A program made the translations under genes and the position numbers. DNA of 64,000 nt from Corticium candelabrum (taxonomy: Eukaryota; Porifera; Homoscleromorpha; Homosclerophorida; Plakinidae), in the NCBI RefSeq assembly GCF_963422355.1, contig NC_085098.1:762621-826620 (forward strand), given 5' to 3'. The notes beneath the pieces were generated by a model. That model was not told the DNA's origin, ran no database searches, and saw nothing but the letters and a program-made list of their open reading frames with translations. Numbering within the stretch: the stretch's first letter is position 1; each line of letters opens with the position of its first letter. This document shows positions 24,269 through 37,700 of the stretch, one piece after another.

Positions 24269-25461
24269 TTGGAGGAGGTATCACACTGCTCTGTGACATG
24301 TCCACTGGCGATTGTACCTGCCAGTTGGAGACGCCAAGTCTTTGACATTGTTTTATCACACCCCTCTGTGCGAACTACAAGGAAACTAGTTGCCAACAAA
24401 TTGGTATGGAATGGTTTGCAACGGCAGGTTGGCACCTGGGCGTATCAGTGCATTGCTTGCCAGTCTTCCAAGGTCCAGGCACACATCAGGGCTCCTTTGG
24501 AGAAGTTCAGTGTTCCACATGCTCGACTTGATCACATCCACCTGGACCTGGTAGGACCACTTTCGCCTTCCAATGGGTTTCTCACCTGCTTACCGTGGTT
24601 GACCGCTTTTCTCGTTAGCCCAAATATTTTCCTCTTCATAGTACCAACTCCAGCAGTTGCGCTTAAGCCCTAGTTTCTCACTGGATTGCTCGTTTTGGCG
24701 TACCACTCGACATATCATTTGACAAAGGGCCGGCCTCAATTCACTTCCCAACTTTGGACGTCTATTTCTCGATTACTGAAACACAAGTTCACCATACCAC
24801 AGCCTACCACTCTTAGTCGAACGGCCTTGTGGAACGATTTCATCGCCACATGAAATCTGCCTCGCGTTTACGCCTCACTGGTCCCAACTGGATGCAGGAG
24901 CTACCCTAGGTACTCCTTGGAATACGGACAGTGCATAAAGAAGATTTGGGGTGTTCTTCAGCGGAAATGGTGTACGCCTCTTCCCTCACTGTACCTGGAG
25001 ACTTTATTCCCAGCTTCGCTGACACATCCACTGACAGTAGCTTACATCTCCGTAAGCTGCGCGTTCAAGTACGCTCACTTACCCCAGTTCCTACATCTTA
25101 TCATGGCACCACACCTACTTCTGTTTCTTGCAATCTGCTGCAGGCCAAGTTTGTTTTTATTCGTCGCGATGCTCACCGCACTCCTCTCCAACGACCATAT
25201 GAAGGCCCTTTCAAAGTCCTGTATCCCGGCTCAAAGACCTTCCAAGTCGACATGGGAGGCAAGAGAGTAACCATCACTGTTGACCGACTCAAGCCGGCGC
25301 ACTTGGACCTGGAACATCCGGTTTCCATAGCGGAACCAAGACGTCGTGGACGCCTACCTAGGCCACCACCATTCTCACGTACGGATGTAACACGGAGCCA
25401 GACCTGTACCGACGATAGATCACAGCGCACTCGGTCAGGTCACCACGTCCAGGTACCATAA
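24269..25461 (+). pseudogene. Gypsy integrase with GPY/F-type end
   Basis: An HHCC-type zinc binding part (SHPSVRTTRKLV then CIACQSSKVQ) leads to LDHIHLDLVGPLSPSNGF with the first catalytic Asp. After several breaks the C-terminal frame at 24,931-25,461 holds RPYEGPFKVLYPGSKTFQVD and DRLKPAHL, the GPY/F module followed by an Arg/Pro-rich tail. The integrase core is too broken to work. Confidence 0.7.
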
Positions 25462-25490
25462 ACGGTATCTCTCGGTTCCGAGGGGAGTGG

Positions 25491-25619
25491 TGTAGCGGAC
25501 ACTACAAATTACCTACATGTTATTAATTAGATTAGAATCTCGTGATTTGAGTGAGACGCGTTTCCCGCGCTGTATTTGAATTTATATCAATATAGTAAGA
25601 GTTTTGGCTCGCCGCTACA
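25491..25619 (+). repeat. 3' LTR of Gypsy element 1
   Basis: Begins TGTAGCGG and ends CCGCTACA, perfect short inverted ends of an LTR. Preceded by a purine tract. Confidence 0.85.
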
Positions 25620-26052
25620 TACACCACTTCTCGTCTAGTGGTCGGAATAACTTCATTTGTATCTGCACTAATCGAGTTTAGATTAATACGGTCGTACGGT
25701 CGTACATGTACGTTGTCGGCCAGACGACTGTACTATACGGTCCCCTAGCCCGGACATCCGGGCCTCGGGTAATAAAAAGGTGGTTAGACTGGGAACTGGT
25801 AGTACCAGTACCGTAGGATCAACATTGTGAGACTCAGACGCGTACTAGAGCATGCAGTGCCTAGAATCCTGCATTACAGTGCCATAATTTGCATAGTAGG
25901 TCTTATGTTGATATCAAACTGGCTATCTACAGTACATCCAAGTTCAGTAGCAGTATGCACAGAACAACTTACCGTACAGTGTACGGAGAACACTATGCTG
26001 CAAAAGCTTCGCGCACGTGAGCCACAACTAAACTCCCGTATAACGGTTTCGT

Positions 26053-26092
26053 GGCAACATGGTTGTTGCCTGTTCCCAGTAGCAACGTTGCT
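26053..26092. promoter_or_regulatory. Cluster of RFX-like half sites upstream of TTC29
   Basis: GGCAAC, GTTGCC, AGCAAC and GTTGCT occur within 40 bases, 29-68 bases before the TTC29 start codon. AGCAACGTTGCT is a perfect 12-bp palindrome. RFX factors bind X boxes made of GTTGCC and GGCAAC half sites and drive ciliary genes. Here order and spacing differ from the consensus, so the role is only suggested. Confidence 0.35.
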
Positions 26093-26120
26093 TTGTAGTT
26101 TATTTCTGTGAACTGGCGGT

Positions 26121-29100
26121 ATGACTGCGGCTAATGTATTGCGTGGTGCACCACGGCAAGACCGTCGTAATGGTGGATCTGGATCGCCAGGCACTCGGCT
26201 TCTTCCTAGTCGTCAACGGCAGTTTAAGTTAGGCGGGAGCTCAAATCGAATTGAGGCAGACCACAATGCTATACCAACGTTTGACATTGGCGAGGTCGAT
26301 GTTTTTGGGTAAGAGAAGGCGTACACAACACTCGGCACCTAGTCACGTGACTTTTGTTCGTTCTGCTGTGTATGTTCGTATAGCTACCGCAATACCTACA
26401 AGCACAACGTGTGCGTGGAGATGCTTAAGGAAGGGCACCATGAATCTTTCCGTGAGGTAGTTAGTCTTATTGAATGCCAAAAGGAAGAACGTGAACGATT
26501 AGGCCGCGATTCTGGATTCTACTATGATCCTCTGCTCGAAAGTGAAGAGCCTAAGCTCAAGCAATTAAAGGTCTATCTTTCTGCTGCTGAAGATGCTAAA
26601 CTGCAAGGTCAGCTAGTCTAAAAACATTTGAGTAACTTGTCATCGTTAATTTTTAATAGTTGATTTTAGTGCATGCATGCATAGACGGGACACAGGCAGA
26701 TAGAGGGTTTAGCTGTCAGACTTGCTATACTGCCTCAGTGCGCATGTGTCGTGTTAAATTCAGTCGGTGTTAAATAAAGTATCCGTGTTAAATTCAGTCA
26801 TTATATTCAGTCAGACGTTAAAAGACTGTTAAATTCAGTCTGGCGTTGAAAGAACAATGTATAATGTGTCCTCAGTGACTTGGTTAGGTCTAGACTTTTT
26901 AACATGTGTACCATTTGCCCCGACTGTTTTTAACAATGTACACTGTTAAATTCAGTCAGATACCGCGCGTTAGACGTAGGCAAAGTGACCGCTCTGTTGT
27001 AACTGTAACCAACAGACATCCTCTCTCATTGCTTTGTAGGGTAAGATGCATGAGCTGTACGAGTTCCATTCGTCAACCAGCTATAGGTACTGTAGCTGAT
27101 CTAGTCAACTACACAGTCTACAGTCACACATCAGTGGTTCCTGCTTTCTGTTGGTTACTGCGACAATCAGGGAAGCATATTTCAGATTGCTTGTGTAGAT
27201 GTACGCGTGTCAACCGGACTTGCACTAGAGACGAACTAACATGCGTACTACTAGAGACGAACTCTATCGGATGCGCTAGAAAGATTTATAGCATTTTAAA
27301 TGCATTTTTAGGTATTTTATAATACTGTAAGAACCGATTCATCACCAAGTAAGGTTAGTACAATTACTGTACGTAAGTTACGTGTACAATGTTCGAAGAA
27401 GCTGCCATTTTGTCTAACGTGTAACGCGTACTGTTTGACCGAATTTAACAGTTTACATTGAAGAAAACAGTCTGAGCGTATGGCATGAGTGTTAAGAAGT
27501 TTACACCTAATCAAGTGATCGAGGAAATTATTCTGCATTGTTTCAGCACCAGACTGAATTTAACAGAGTCTTTCAACACCAGACTGAATTTAACACAGAT
27601 ACTTTATCTAACACATGCTATATGAAGAATTCTGTCGGTGTTAAAAAACAGTCTTTTTAACACGTATTTTGTTAACAAGACTCTTTTTAACAAAATACAT
27701 GTTAAAAATAGTCTTTTTAACAGCTACTTGTTAAAAAGACTCTTTAACACGTTAAAAAGAGTCTTTAACGCCGACTGAATTCCTCATAACACATGCGCAG
27801 CAATTGCCTTACTGCTCTAGGGGCGTAGCGTGACATCTAGAAATGGGGGCTAGACTTCACAATGCTAGACTTCATGATGCTACGGGAGACACCCACTTCT
27901 TATTGTCTTTAATTAAAGGTGTCCGCTCACAATATACCGAGCACGTGCAGACACACCCATGCAAACTTGAAATCGTTCCACAATTTCAAGTTGTGTCATA
28001 ATGAAGAAGAGCAAGGGAAAATCTTAGGGTACACCACATTCTATGACATAGTCTTTACTCCTAGTATAAAGAGAAATGCGAATTGCTTTCTTGTCCACCA
28101 GGGTAGTTTTGCTACTCGTAGACGACTTGCTCCACATACTGCGTAACACACGCAACCAAACAAGGTAATAGCTTTTTTCCAAGATGGTGAGTCGCAGTGC
28201 CACTGAAATTTGCTTGCTCACACTGAAATGACGGAACTCTGTTGATTTAAAGATTAAGATTAAATAAAGACCACTGATATTGGGCTAAAAGGCCTAAGAG
28301 CAAATGGTTCGAAACGATCCTTAGTAGAGTAGAATGTCAGGAAAGTAGCTATCGTCCATTGTTTGATGGTTGCATAGGAATAATGGTTGTCTTGGTTTGC
28401 TGTCCAGCGCAACAGTTCTCTAACTATGTTAAAGAAAGGTCTTACCAGAACCTTGTATCTATACTACTAAAATTGGCAGTGTTTGTATATGTATAAGTTT
28501 GATAGCCGGCTAGACCGGATCACCCACGAGGCTAAATTTGGGATACAGGTGTAACTTGGCATGGGTAAGAACATAGGCAGGGTGGCGTCGGCTTCCAGTT
28601 GGGTCTCCTTCTTGGGGGTGCAACTTATAATGACATAATGCTGTTCATATATTCCCCTGATAGACTCAATTTGAAGGAAGTTCCGTTACGTGAACTCAAT
28701 CTCATAGGGTAGTTTGATTTTCTCATAACGAAGTGTGCAATGCTCACTTTAAATTTCAATATGTTCATTGTTTGTTCACATGCCATTGTTATGTCACAAT
28801 GCTATCTACCAGTCCCATCAGACTGGATTATCTGGGGCGTATTTGTTTGGGACTATCTTTTTCTGGAAAAGATTAGATGGAAAGAGACAGGGCACGTTTA
28901 CCAATCGAACAGAACCTTCCGAAACGAGATAGATGAGGTGGTAACAGAGCTATATGCGCATGCGTAGCATCTTTCTAAATAAAAATTGTAAAATTATTGA
29001 CTAGCGAACACAAGCAACGACAGTGAAGTAACGTAAGACTAATTTATTGTACATTACTTGCATTACCATGCTGGTAGGCTGTTCATTTACCTATCCAGTC

Positions 29101-32100
29101 ATGATGCCGGTACAGCTAACTCTTCTACTAGATGGCAGCGTTGTATACTTTGGTTGTAATCTCTGTTCTTGAATGGATTTTTGCTGATATCGAAGAATTT
29201 GACGATGAAGAAGATTTCCTGGATGATTTGATGGAACTTGGCTCCCTTTTGTGGACCAGGGAAGACAGCAAGCCTTGCATTCTAGGTTATGTCGAGAAAG
29301 TAGTTCCACTGTATTATGATCAGGATTTTCGGAGGCATTTTCGTCTAAGTAGATCGACGTTTGACGTGTTGGTGCACAAGGCTAGCACTTGGAAAGAGCT
29401 ATCTTTAGATAGAAGTCGTGGAGGAAGAGTTGCAATACCAGTAGTAAATCAATTACTGATAACGTTATGGTACCTTGGAACTCAGGAAACGTTTCGTCAG
29501 CTTTCGGATCGGTTTGGTGTTGCCGAGTCAACAGTGCATGGTGTTGTACGGAAAATTTGTAGATGTGTATCATTTTATCTGCGACACACTGCAATCCAAT
29601 GGCCTCGTAGATCCCAAGTTGATAGAATACGAAGAGGATTCGAGAACATGAAAGGATTTCCAGATGTTTAGGGAGCTATAGACGGTAGCCACATACCCAT
29701 TAAACCACCCAGTCAGGATAGAGATAGCTGTATAAATAGAAAGAAATTTCCGTCTCTCATACTGCAAGCTGTTTGTGATCATAATATGTTCTTCCTGGGT
29801 TGCTATTGTGGCTGGCCGGGAAGTGTGCATGATGCACGAGTTTTGAGGAATTCCGATCTATTTGTTCGGATACAATCCAATCCAGGAGACATGTTTCCCA
29901 TGCAAGGAACCCACGTACTAGGTGACGCAGCATACCCTCTCAACACGTGGCTTTTGACACCATACAAAGACTACGGCCACATGCAACAGGAAGATAGAAA
30001 TTACAATTACTGTCACTCCGCAACTAGAATGGTAATCGAAAGAGCGTTTTCGTTGCTAAAAGGAAGATGGAGGAGGATGAAATTCGTCGACGTTACAAGG
30101 GTTAAAGAGATTCCAACGATGATTATTGCCTCTTGTGTTTTGCACAATATCTGTTTGTCTCATGACGAGGATATCTCAGAATTTCTTGGTGATGATGATA
30201 GTGCAGACACAGAGGTAAATGACTTAGAAATTGAATATCTAAGACTATGTGGTGCGGACTTTGGAGCTGTAGGCAAACGTGATCAAATCAAGCAGTACAT
30301 TAACTCTCATGCACGAGTTTAATGTACTAAATACGTATACCCTTACAAATATACTGTAAGCAATTAAAGTACACATACTGTAAGTTATAGTACGAACTAT
30401 GATATCTGGAACTATATACTACGACGTACGGGTATTACTATCTTTTATTGCATCAAGCAAGCCGGAAACTAGAGCCATCTTGTCCTCATGCATCTTTGCC
30501 AGCAGCTTCATTTTCTCTTGGTGTTGCCTCTCATGTTCCTATCTACAACTCATCATCATCTTCATAAAACTTTCCTTTGAGATCTCTCCACCACTTTGCG
30601 CTGATCGCCGTGCCTTCTTTGATGGAGTTGGTGCACAATCTTCAGTGCAATCTTCCATCAGAGCTGTGCCTTCTGTATCAGAAATTTCCAATGGAGAAGG
30701 TGATCTGGCGTGGTCTCCATCTCCTGAACTACTCATAGTAGCCACTGGTCGGACACTTGGCCTATGACCGTAAATTTCAGCCATTTTGTCTGGTATACCT
30801 CCATTCCTTTCGATCTCTCCCTATAGAAGCCACAATTCTACAAACATCAACTGATGACAAACGTATGGACTTGCCAGTTTGGTAGTTGTGGTCTTCTACT
30901 TCCCGGTAGGTTTTTGTGAGATATTTCCACCGTCCCTCACATTGAAGAGCAGTAACTGGAAACGACATCTTGTGCATTCTAGCTGCAACTGTCTCCCATA
31001 TTTTCTTCTTTTTAAAAGGATTTCTGAATTTTTTGGCAAATTCGGCGCATAGGAGAATCAGTGCCTTTGTATCAGAATCACCCCATGTGTGTGTGGTCTT
31101 TGTCATAGCATCCACGTTTCCACCTGTTAGAATGTCTACTAACTCTTCGGGAGTTTGTTCTGCCGAGCATGAGAAATCAGCTGCCATTCTTTGAAATTTT
31201 GGCACGGGCAATCCAGAATATGAGCAAATAGTGGTCTGGAAATGCTAGGCTAAGCGAATGCGTTGATTTGGAAGGTTGAAGCAATGGACACAAGTTTTAT
31301 ATGTCTATAGGTGCGTTTTCTATCCTTTCTATCTGTATTGATGGTAGGATAGGTCAGAAAGTCTATCCGCTCTATCTTTTTTTGGAAACAGAAAAGTTAC
31401 CAATCAGACAGCGTACATACCTTTCCAGTCTATCCCTTTCCGGAAAGGTTTGGGAAACTGTTCATGCTATCCAGAAAAAGAAAGGTGCCCAATCGAACAC
31501 GCTAGCGGGCCTTTCCACTCTATCTGTTTCTAGAAAGGTCCCAAACGAATACGCCCCTGAGCAAGCTGTAGTTGATGTTACTTATCTTAAACATCAAACT
31601 ACTTCCAGAGCAAAGATATAGAGTTCCGAAAAGAAATAATGTTTAGTGCATAGGTTGGAAACGTGCTGAGTATATTTTAAAATTAGCTCCATCTTGTTTT
31701 TCGCACAGGCAGATTCGCTATAGATTATTAGTTGTTAGTAAATCAATTTATTGTTGTATGCATTCATTAAGTATATACAAAATTGGCAGCCACAGACAGA
31801 ATTCTTATAGAGTTAATTAATAATTTATCGTTGTATGGAAATTTATGTTGTTAATGAGTATCCCGTTCTAGTGTCCCGTTTCAAACAATCCTGTTGATTG
31901 GGCTATTGATTGGTAGATAATATCTCATTGAAGATATAGAAAATCTAACGGAGGGTCTCGTTTCAAGAAATCTTGTTGATTGGCGTATTGATCGTGATTG
32001 TTAGTTACTATATCTCGTTGAACCCATTTTGACTGTCTCGTTGGACGCCATTATTACTTCGAAGACGTGCTGTCGTTGTGAGGAACAGGTGTATCAAATC

Positions 32101-32671
32101 TGGCATCTATTTGACACGAATCCAGTCTAATAGGAAAAGTATATTTCCGGGCAAACTTGGAATTCATGTGCAGTTACGTACTCACCCGGATAATTTGTTT
32201 CCTGTATGTAGACCAAGTCGCAACTCGTCTGACTCTCCCCATTTCGACCGTACCATTAGGCGTCGTCACTTCGAAGATGTTGCTGGCATTGCGGGGAACA
32301 GGTATCAAACATGGCAGGAAATTGATTCGCCTACACGGTCAAACGAAGTGTAATGGTTTTTTTCAAGACCCGGATATATGCAAGAATATCTTCTCTATTC
32401 TGACATTGCCCGCAATAAATGACACGCTTCGTGCATACCGTCTTACATCAGGAATGAGCAGTTTAAATTTGGTGGAAATCCGGTAAGCCTTTACAGAGAT
32501 ATTCGTGCACGAGCAGAGGTGGGTTCCATCTGCAGGAAATCGCATCGGAGAAGTCCAAAAGACGACGACAGCTTCACTTTCGACCTCTGTGAATTCGGCT
32601 TGTGCAAGCCAAATTTGGTGGTGATCAGACTCGCTGTCTTGGAGATCTTTTCATGCAAACAGACACACGCA

Positions 32672-32743
<72 letters not shown>

Positions 32744-32806
32744 CACACGCGTGCACACACACACACACACACATGCATGCACACATGCGTGCACACACAT
32801 GCACAT

Positions 32807-32852
<46 letters not shown>

Positions 32853-34038
32853 GGAACCTGGAATTCCGCCATACCCACTATGGGTTTCGGCATCGCAGAA
32901 GTTTTCGCCAAGAAGAGCAGTCATTAGCTTGTGACGGGTCAATATTCAATGACACCAGGCCTTGTTGAATGGTATCAATCCACCTGTTCTTTGGACCATG
33001 CTGAGGGCGTTTCACATTATGCAACTTGCTTCTCAGCAACAACTTTTGTGGACGAGAGACATTCATCTGTTGTAAATGACCAAGCCACTGCAATCTTTGA
33101 TGTTGAATTTGACGTTTAATTGGTTCTTCCTTGGCAGATCTCGAATTGAAGGAATTTCTTATCTTGTTAAGTCTTGATACACCCAAGATAGATCTAATAC
33201 AGTGCATATGAAAAGTGTTCAGTCTTCGAGTATCTACTTGAGTGATTGCCCAAGTCTCAGAACCATATAGTAAACTGGCATCACTAGTGACCTAAAGACT
33301 CTCAGTTTTGTGTTCTTGCTAAATCCTCGGTTTGTGAACACTCTACGTTTCCAAGAACAGAATGTCCTGCTAGCTTTCTGAATACGTTCAACAACCTCTA
33401 AGTGACAATCCCCTGACTTAGTTACAATGCTGCCCAAATAGCAGAATTCAGAAACATTCTCTAGAGCACGACCAGCAATCGAGGTGTTTGCTTCTTCAGC
33501 ACCAATACTCAGGATTTTAGTTTTGTCAGTGTTGATCCGCATACCCCATCTCATACATGTATCATGGAAAGCATTCACCATCTGCTGCAACTCACTACTT
33601 GACGTACCTAGTAGGGCCAAATCATTGGCATACATGGGAGCTTTGATCTTATGTGTCCCATCAGGTTTTACACGATAATTCCTGAACAGGCCACCATCTG
33701 TTCTGTAAGCAATCTCAATGCCATCACCCTCAAACTTGATCGGAGTCTCACGCATAATTCTGTCCATAAACAGATTGAACAAGACTGGAGACATCACACA
33801 CCCTTGACGGACATCTGTGGTTACTTCAAACCTTGAAGAGATTTCCCTCCTATTTCGCACAACACAGCCTGTACCATCGTGCAGGTCAACAATCAATCTA
33901 ACCAATTCATCTTCTGTGTCAGAATCTTTGAGAATTTTGGTGAGAGCATGTCTTGGTACAGAGTCAAATGCTTTTGAGAGGTCAACAAAACAAATATGTA
34001 ACTTGGATCTGTGCTCTACTGCCTTCTCGAATGACTTG

Positions 34039-34120
<82 letters not shown>

Positions 34121-34632
34121 CACACTGCGTTCATTCCAATGAGAAACGATGCAGGCCAAGGTCACCATAGGCTATATCGGAGGAGTGGATGTTCTCTGAC
34201 AGCGGAAACGCTCGTGGTTGTGGCGGCCTTGTTGGCGGAATGTTTGGTGACAGTACTGACATTGACTAGTCAGGGACTGACCATGTTTCTGTCTCTGGAG
34301 ATTTACAAGGCCGGCATGATTTACAGCAGTAAATCCACAACCATCAGAGCTGCAGTGTAAAGCAAACTCTGATGTCGTTTGCCTTGCTTTGCGGCGACAT
34401 TTCTGCTCATCCTTGCGGTATTTCTCTTGTTTTTCCTTTTTGAAATTTACTTCCTGTGTGGCAGCCCAGATCTGATTCCTCCACTCATTGGTAACCCTCC
34501 TCGTTGGTAATCCCCGGATACTGGGTTAAGGCCCTGCTAATGGCACCTCGTGGGTCAATTGGGTTGGCGTCCCAATCTGTTCCGTGTTCATTTTGTGATG
34601 AACAGAAAACAGCAGCTTTCAAAACCAAGCTC

Positions 34633-34713
<81 letters not shown>

Positions 34714-37700
34714 CTCTCCTTTATATACAGACTTGGACAAAATTGTAGGGACACCTACCATTTTTGTGTGTTGTCTAGCTTTGGCATTGAATTTTCTTTA
34801 GCAAAAGCAACTGTTTTTCAAGTTTATTTTTTCATGGATTGCGCCATTATTAGTATGTAACATAGCTTGAGTTCATGTTTACAGCTGTACCGACTACCTA
34901 CTGTGCATCCAGTTTGCTTTGAAGAAGGAAGACGGCCATTTTTCCTTTTCTTGTCTTTGTACGTGTTCATCGCACTTGGACGCTCAATTTTGGCTTGCAC
35001 TCTAAGAATGCTTTGTAGTAGACGGTGAAAGCAATTTTGTAGGTCCTCTTATCAACATTATGGAAAAATGGCGAATCATCCGTTTTTGAGGATTGATTTT
35101 GTGCATGTCATGACAATTTGAATTGCTTTGTCATTTTAAGCAATAAGCAAACTTCAATGTATTCAAAAAAAACTAAAAAGTTACAGCGACAAAAGAACAC
35201 CGACATGCCACTTCCGTTCCCTGTTTTACGTAGCAAAACCTCAAACTGCTACCGCCAAAATGTCAGCTGCACTAAAACTGCTGCCCTTGAGACCGCCAGA
35301 GTCATGCGATAAGTTAGCTTTAATGTTTAGCTGCACGCAGTTGCAGAGAGTCTTGTTCCCTGCAATATCTGACGAGTTGCAGCAATTCCTCGAGGCAAAC
35401 AGTTGAGTCCAAAAACGCGAGGGAAAATTAAAGCCCTTCACTCAGTTGACCACTCTGTGCGTCAAATTGCAGCTTTCGTCCGCCGCTCTAGGAATTCCGT
35501 TCATCAGTGCCTGCACTGGCTTTTGCATGGCAGCAGCGATTATGAAAAACGACCTGGATGTGGGAAGGCAACAACAACCCGGGAAGATAATCGACTGAAG
35601 AGAATGGCACTGCAGAACCGCAGATCCATCACGACTGCTCTCGTAGCAGCTGGCTGAAGAAACCGGCAAGTAGGTGTCAGGTAGAACAGTCTGTCGTCGT
35701 CTCACAGAGACAGGAGTGAACACTCGGAGGCCTAGAAAAAACCACTGCTAACAGAAAACCATGTTTGCGACTGGGATGGGCAACACTCACACACACAGTG
35801 GGCTTTGGATGACTGGAAATCTATTTCTTTTACAGATGAGTCTAAAAAGTCAGCATAGGAAAGGATGGTACTTTGTTCGTTTGACATCGCAAAGGTGAGA
35901 AATGTTTCCCTGAATGTTGTGATCGTATGGTCCTGCAGGCGGCTAGTGTGATGGTGTGGGGATCGATGTGTTGGCATGGTGTGGGGTCCCTGGTGAAACT
36001 GGAAGGTCGTTTGGACAGCACAGCGTACCAACAGGTTCTTGAGGAGCACATGCTTACGTACGCAGCGGCACTGATTGGAGACGACTTTGTCTTCCAGCAG
36101 GACAACATTCCAATCCACACGTCTTGGTCAACACGACAATGGCTACGCCAGCATGAAGTCAGACTGTTGGACTGGCTGCCAAAATCGCTTGATGCTAATC
36201 CAATTGAGAACTTGTGAATGAAGTCAACCAAGAACTGCAGCTGAGCTCTGGAATGCTTTATAAGAGGCATGGCAGCAGAATCCAGCCGCACGCGTCCGGA
36301 ACTTGGCATAAAGTGTTTCACAACGTTTGGATGCAATCAGGAGGGCGAGAGGCAGGAACACTTGGTACTGAGGAATTGGTGAAGAACTTCAATTTTCCTT
36401 CGCATTATTAAAACCGGCCTTTTAAAGAGCCAATAAACAAAATCAGAGTCTAACCTACGATGCTTACGCAGTCATGATGTCATGCACTTCTAGCTCTCAG
36501 TTTCTGCAATGCGAAAAGTCAAGACAACTATTTAGGGTCTGCAGTATTCTCAAGAAACTTAAGAATCAACGAGGTAACTATTAAGTTCTTAGGAATATTG
36601 CTAATTGGTAAATTTTGACCTATTATTGTGTTACTGCATACCGACAGTGGGATGTCTCTATAATTTTGTCCAAGTCTGTACTCTAATTTCATAAATTTTT
36701 GGCGATCTAAATTTTGGGCAAAATAGGGTGGCCGCTATTACAGCGTACATTAATTTTCAGCCTAAGGTGGTTTACAGGAACCTTCACATACTAAATACAG
36801 TACTAGATGCATATCATATCATTCGGCGCGTGCTAAACTACTACTACATAAGTAGTCTCGAGTAGCCAGCCCCTCCCCATTTTTTATTAGCACGGCATGT
36901 GGTGTGGAAGCTCAAATTTTTGGTTTTAGGTGTCAAAGTCCCATGATACTTATGTTGTGTGTGTGCTCTGGAGAGCTGCCTCACAGAGGCGTCTCAATTC
37001 TTGACAAGTAGGCAACAGATGTACTTGAATACCACTGCTGCTGTTTTCATTGCAAAAGGGAGATCAGTGGCACTGGTTCTCACCGAGAACATGACAGTTG
37101 TGATCTCTGACAGTCACTGGCACGGCCAGAAAGGTGCTCTTATTGCAGTTTCTACTGAGATTGCACCTGCAATTCGCTTTCTGTACAATTGTCTCTACGG
37201 AGGCATAGACAATAGGTGAGGAGCTGATGTTTGCTTTCTAGAGAAAGTGCAAGAGGGTGTAATGTAGTAGTACTTTCACAACTTTATTTGTTTGGTCAAA
37301 GTGCTGACAGTTGCCCAGACTTTTGGCAAACATGTGAATGTGCTTACAGTACATATACTAATAGTCTAGTAATGTCTGTTTTGAATGTTTCAGAAGAAAC
37401 CAATCCAACATTTGAATGGGCATTAAATTTGGGTGGACATTTAATTTGGGCATTGCAGACCCTTCGCCGAAATTGCCGAAATTAAATGTATGCCAAACAT
37501 TTACGAAATTAGAGCATATGGATATCCCAGGAGGACCTGCCTTCACTCGTACGCGAATTTCTCTGCAACGGCTCATTGGACCTCCACCAAAATTAAGCTG
37601 CCCATTCCTGACCTTGGACGGTATGCATGGAGCGTGTTGTTTATTACCGCCGATGTCAAAAAAGACAAGATATTTTTAGTAGGATATCTGGGTATTTAAA

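Larger units (their letters stand above)
22236..25619 (+). mobile_element. Ty3/Gypsy LTR retrotransposon, decayed
   Basis: Two similar LTRs of about 130 bp bound the element (left about 22,236-22,368, right 25,491-25,619), both ending CTCGCCGCTACA. The right LTR starts TGTAGCGG. A primer-binding-like TTAGTGGCCCTGACG follows the left LTR and AGGGGAGTGG, a polypurine tract, precedes the right one. Between them on the plus strand lie gag, reverse transcriptase, RNase H and integrase pieces in the normal Gypsy order, separated by frameshifts and stops. The first bases of the left LTR are damaged. Inactive. Confidence 0.85.
28834..31557 (+). mobile_element. PIF/Harbinger DNA transposon with two genes
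   Basis: Terminal inverted repeats of the form GGGGCGTATTYGTTTGGGAC mark both ends of a 2.7-kb element inside TTC29 intron 2. It holds the classical pair of Harbinger genes in convergent orientation: a DDE transposase (plus) and a Myb/SANT-like DNA-binding protein (minus). Both are almost intact. The expected 3-bp target duplication is not clean (TCT left, TGA right). The right arm at 31,301-31,450 carries extra TIR-like words (GTGCGTTTTCTATCCTTTCT). Confidence 0.85.

Noticed and set aside
25173..25430. Minus-strand open frame in the Gypsy integrase
   Set aside because: Shadow of the plus-strand pol frame, which matches the GPY/F module.
32491..32968. Long His-Thr and Val-Cys open frames on both strands
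   Set aside because: They follow the CA/GT dinucleotide arrays; the same holds at 5.6, 9.1, 34.1 and 34.7 kb.
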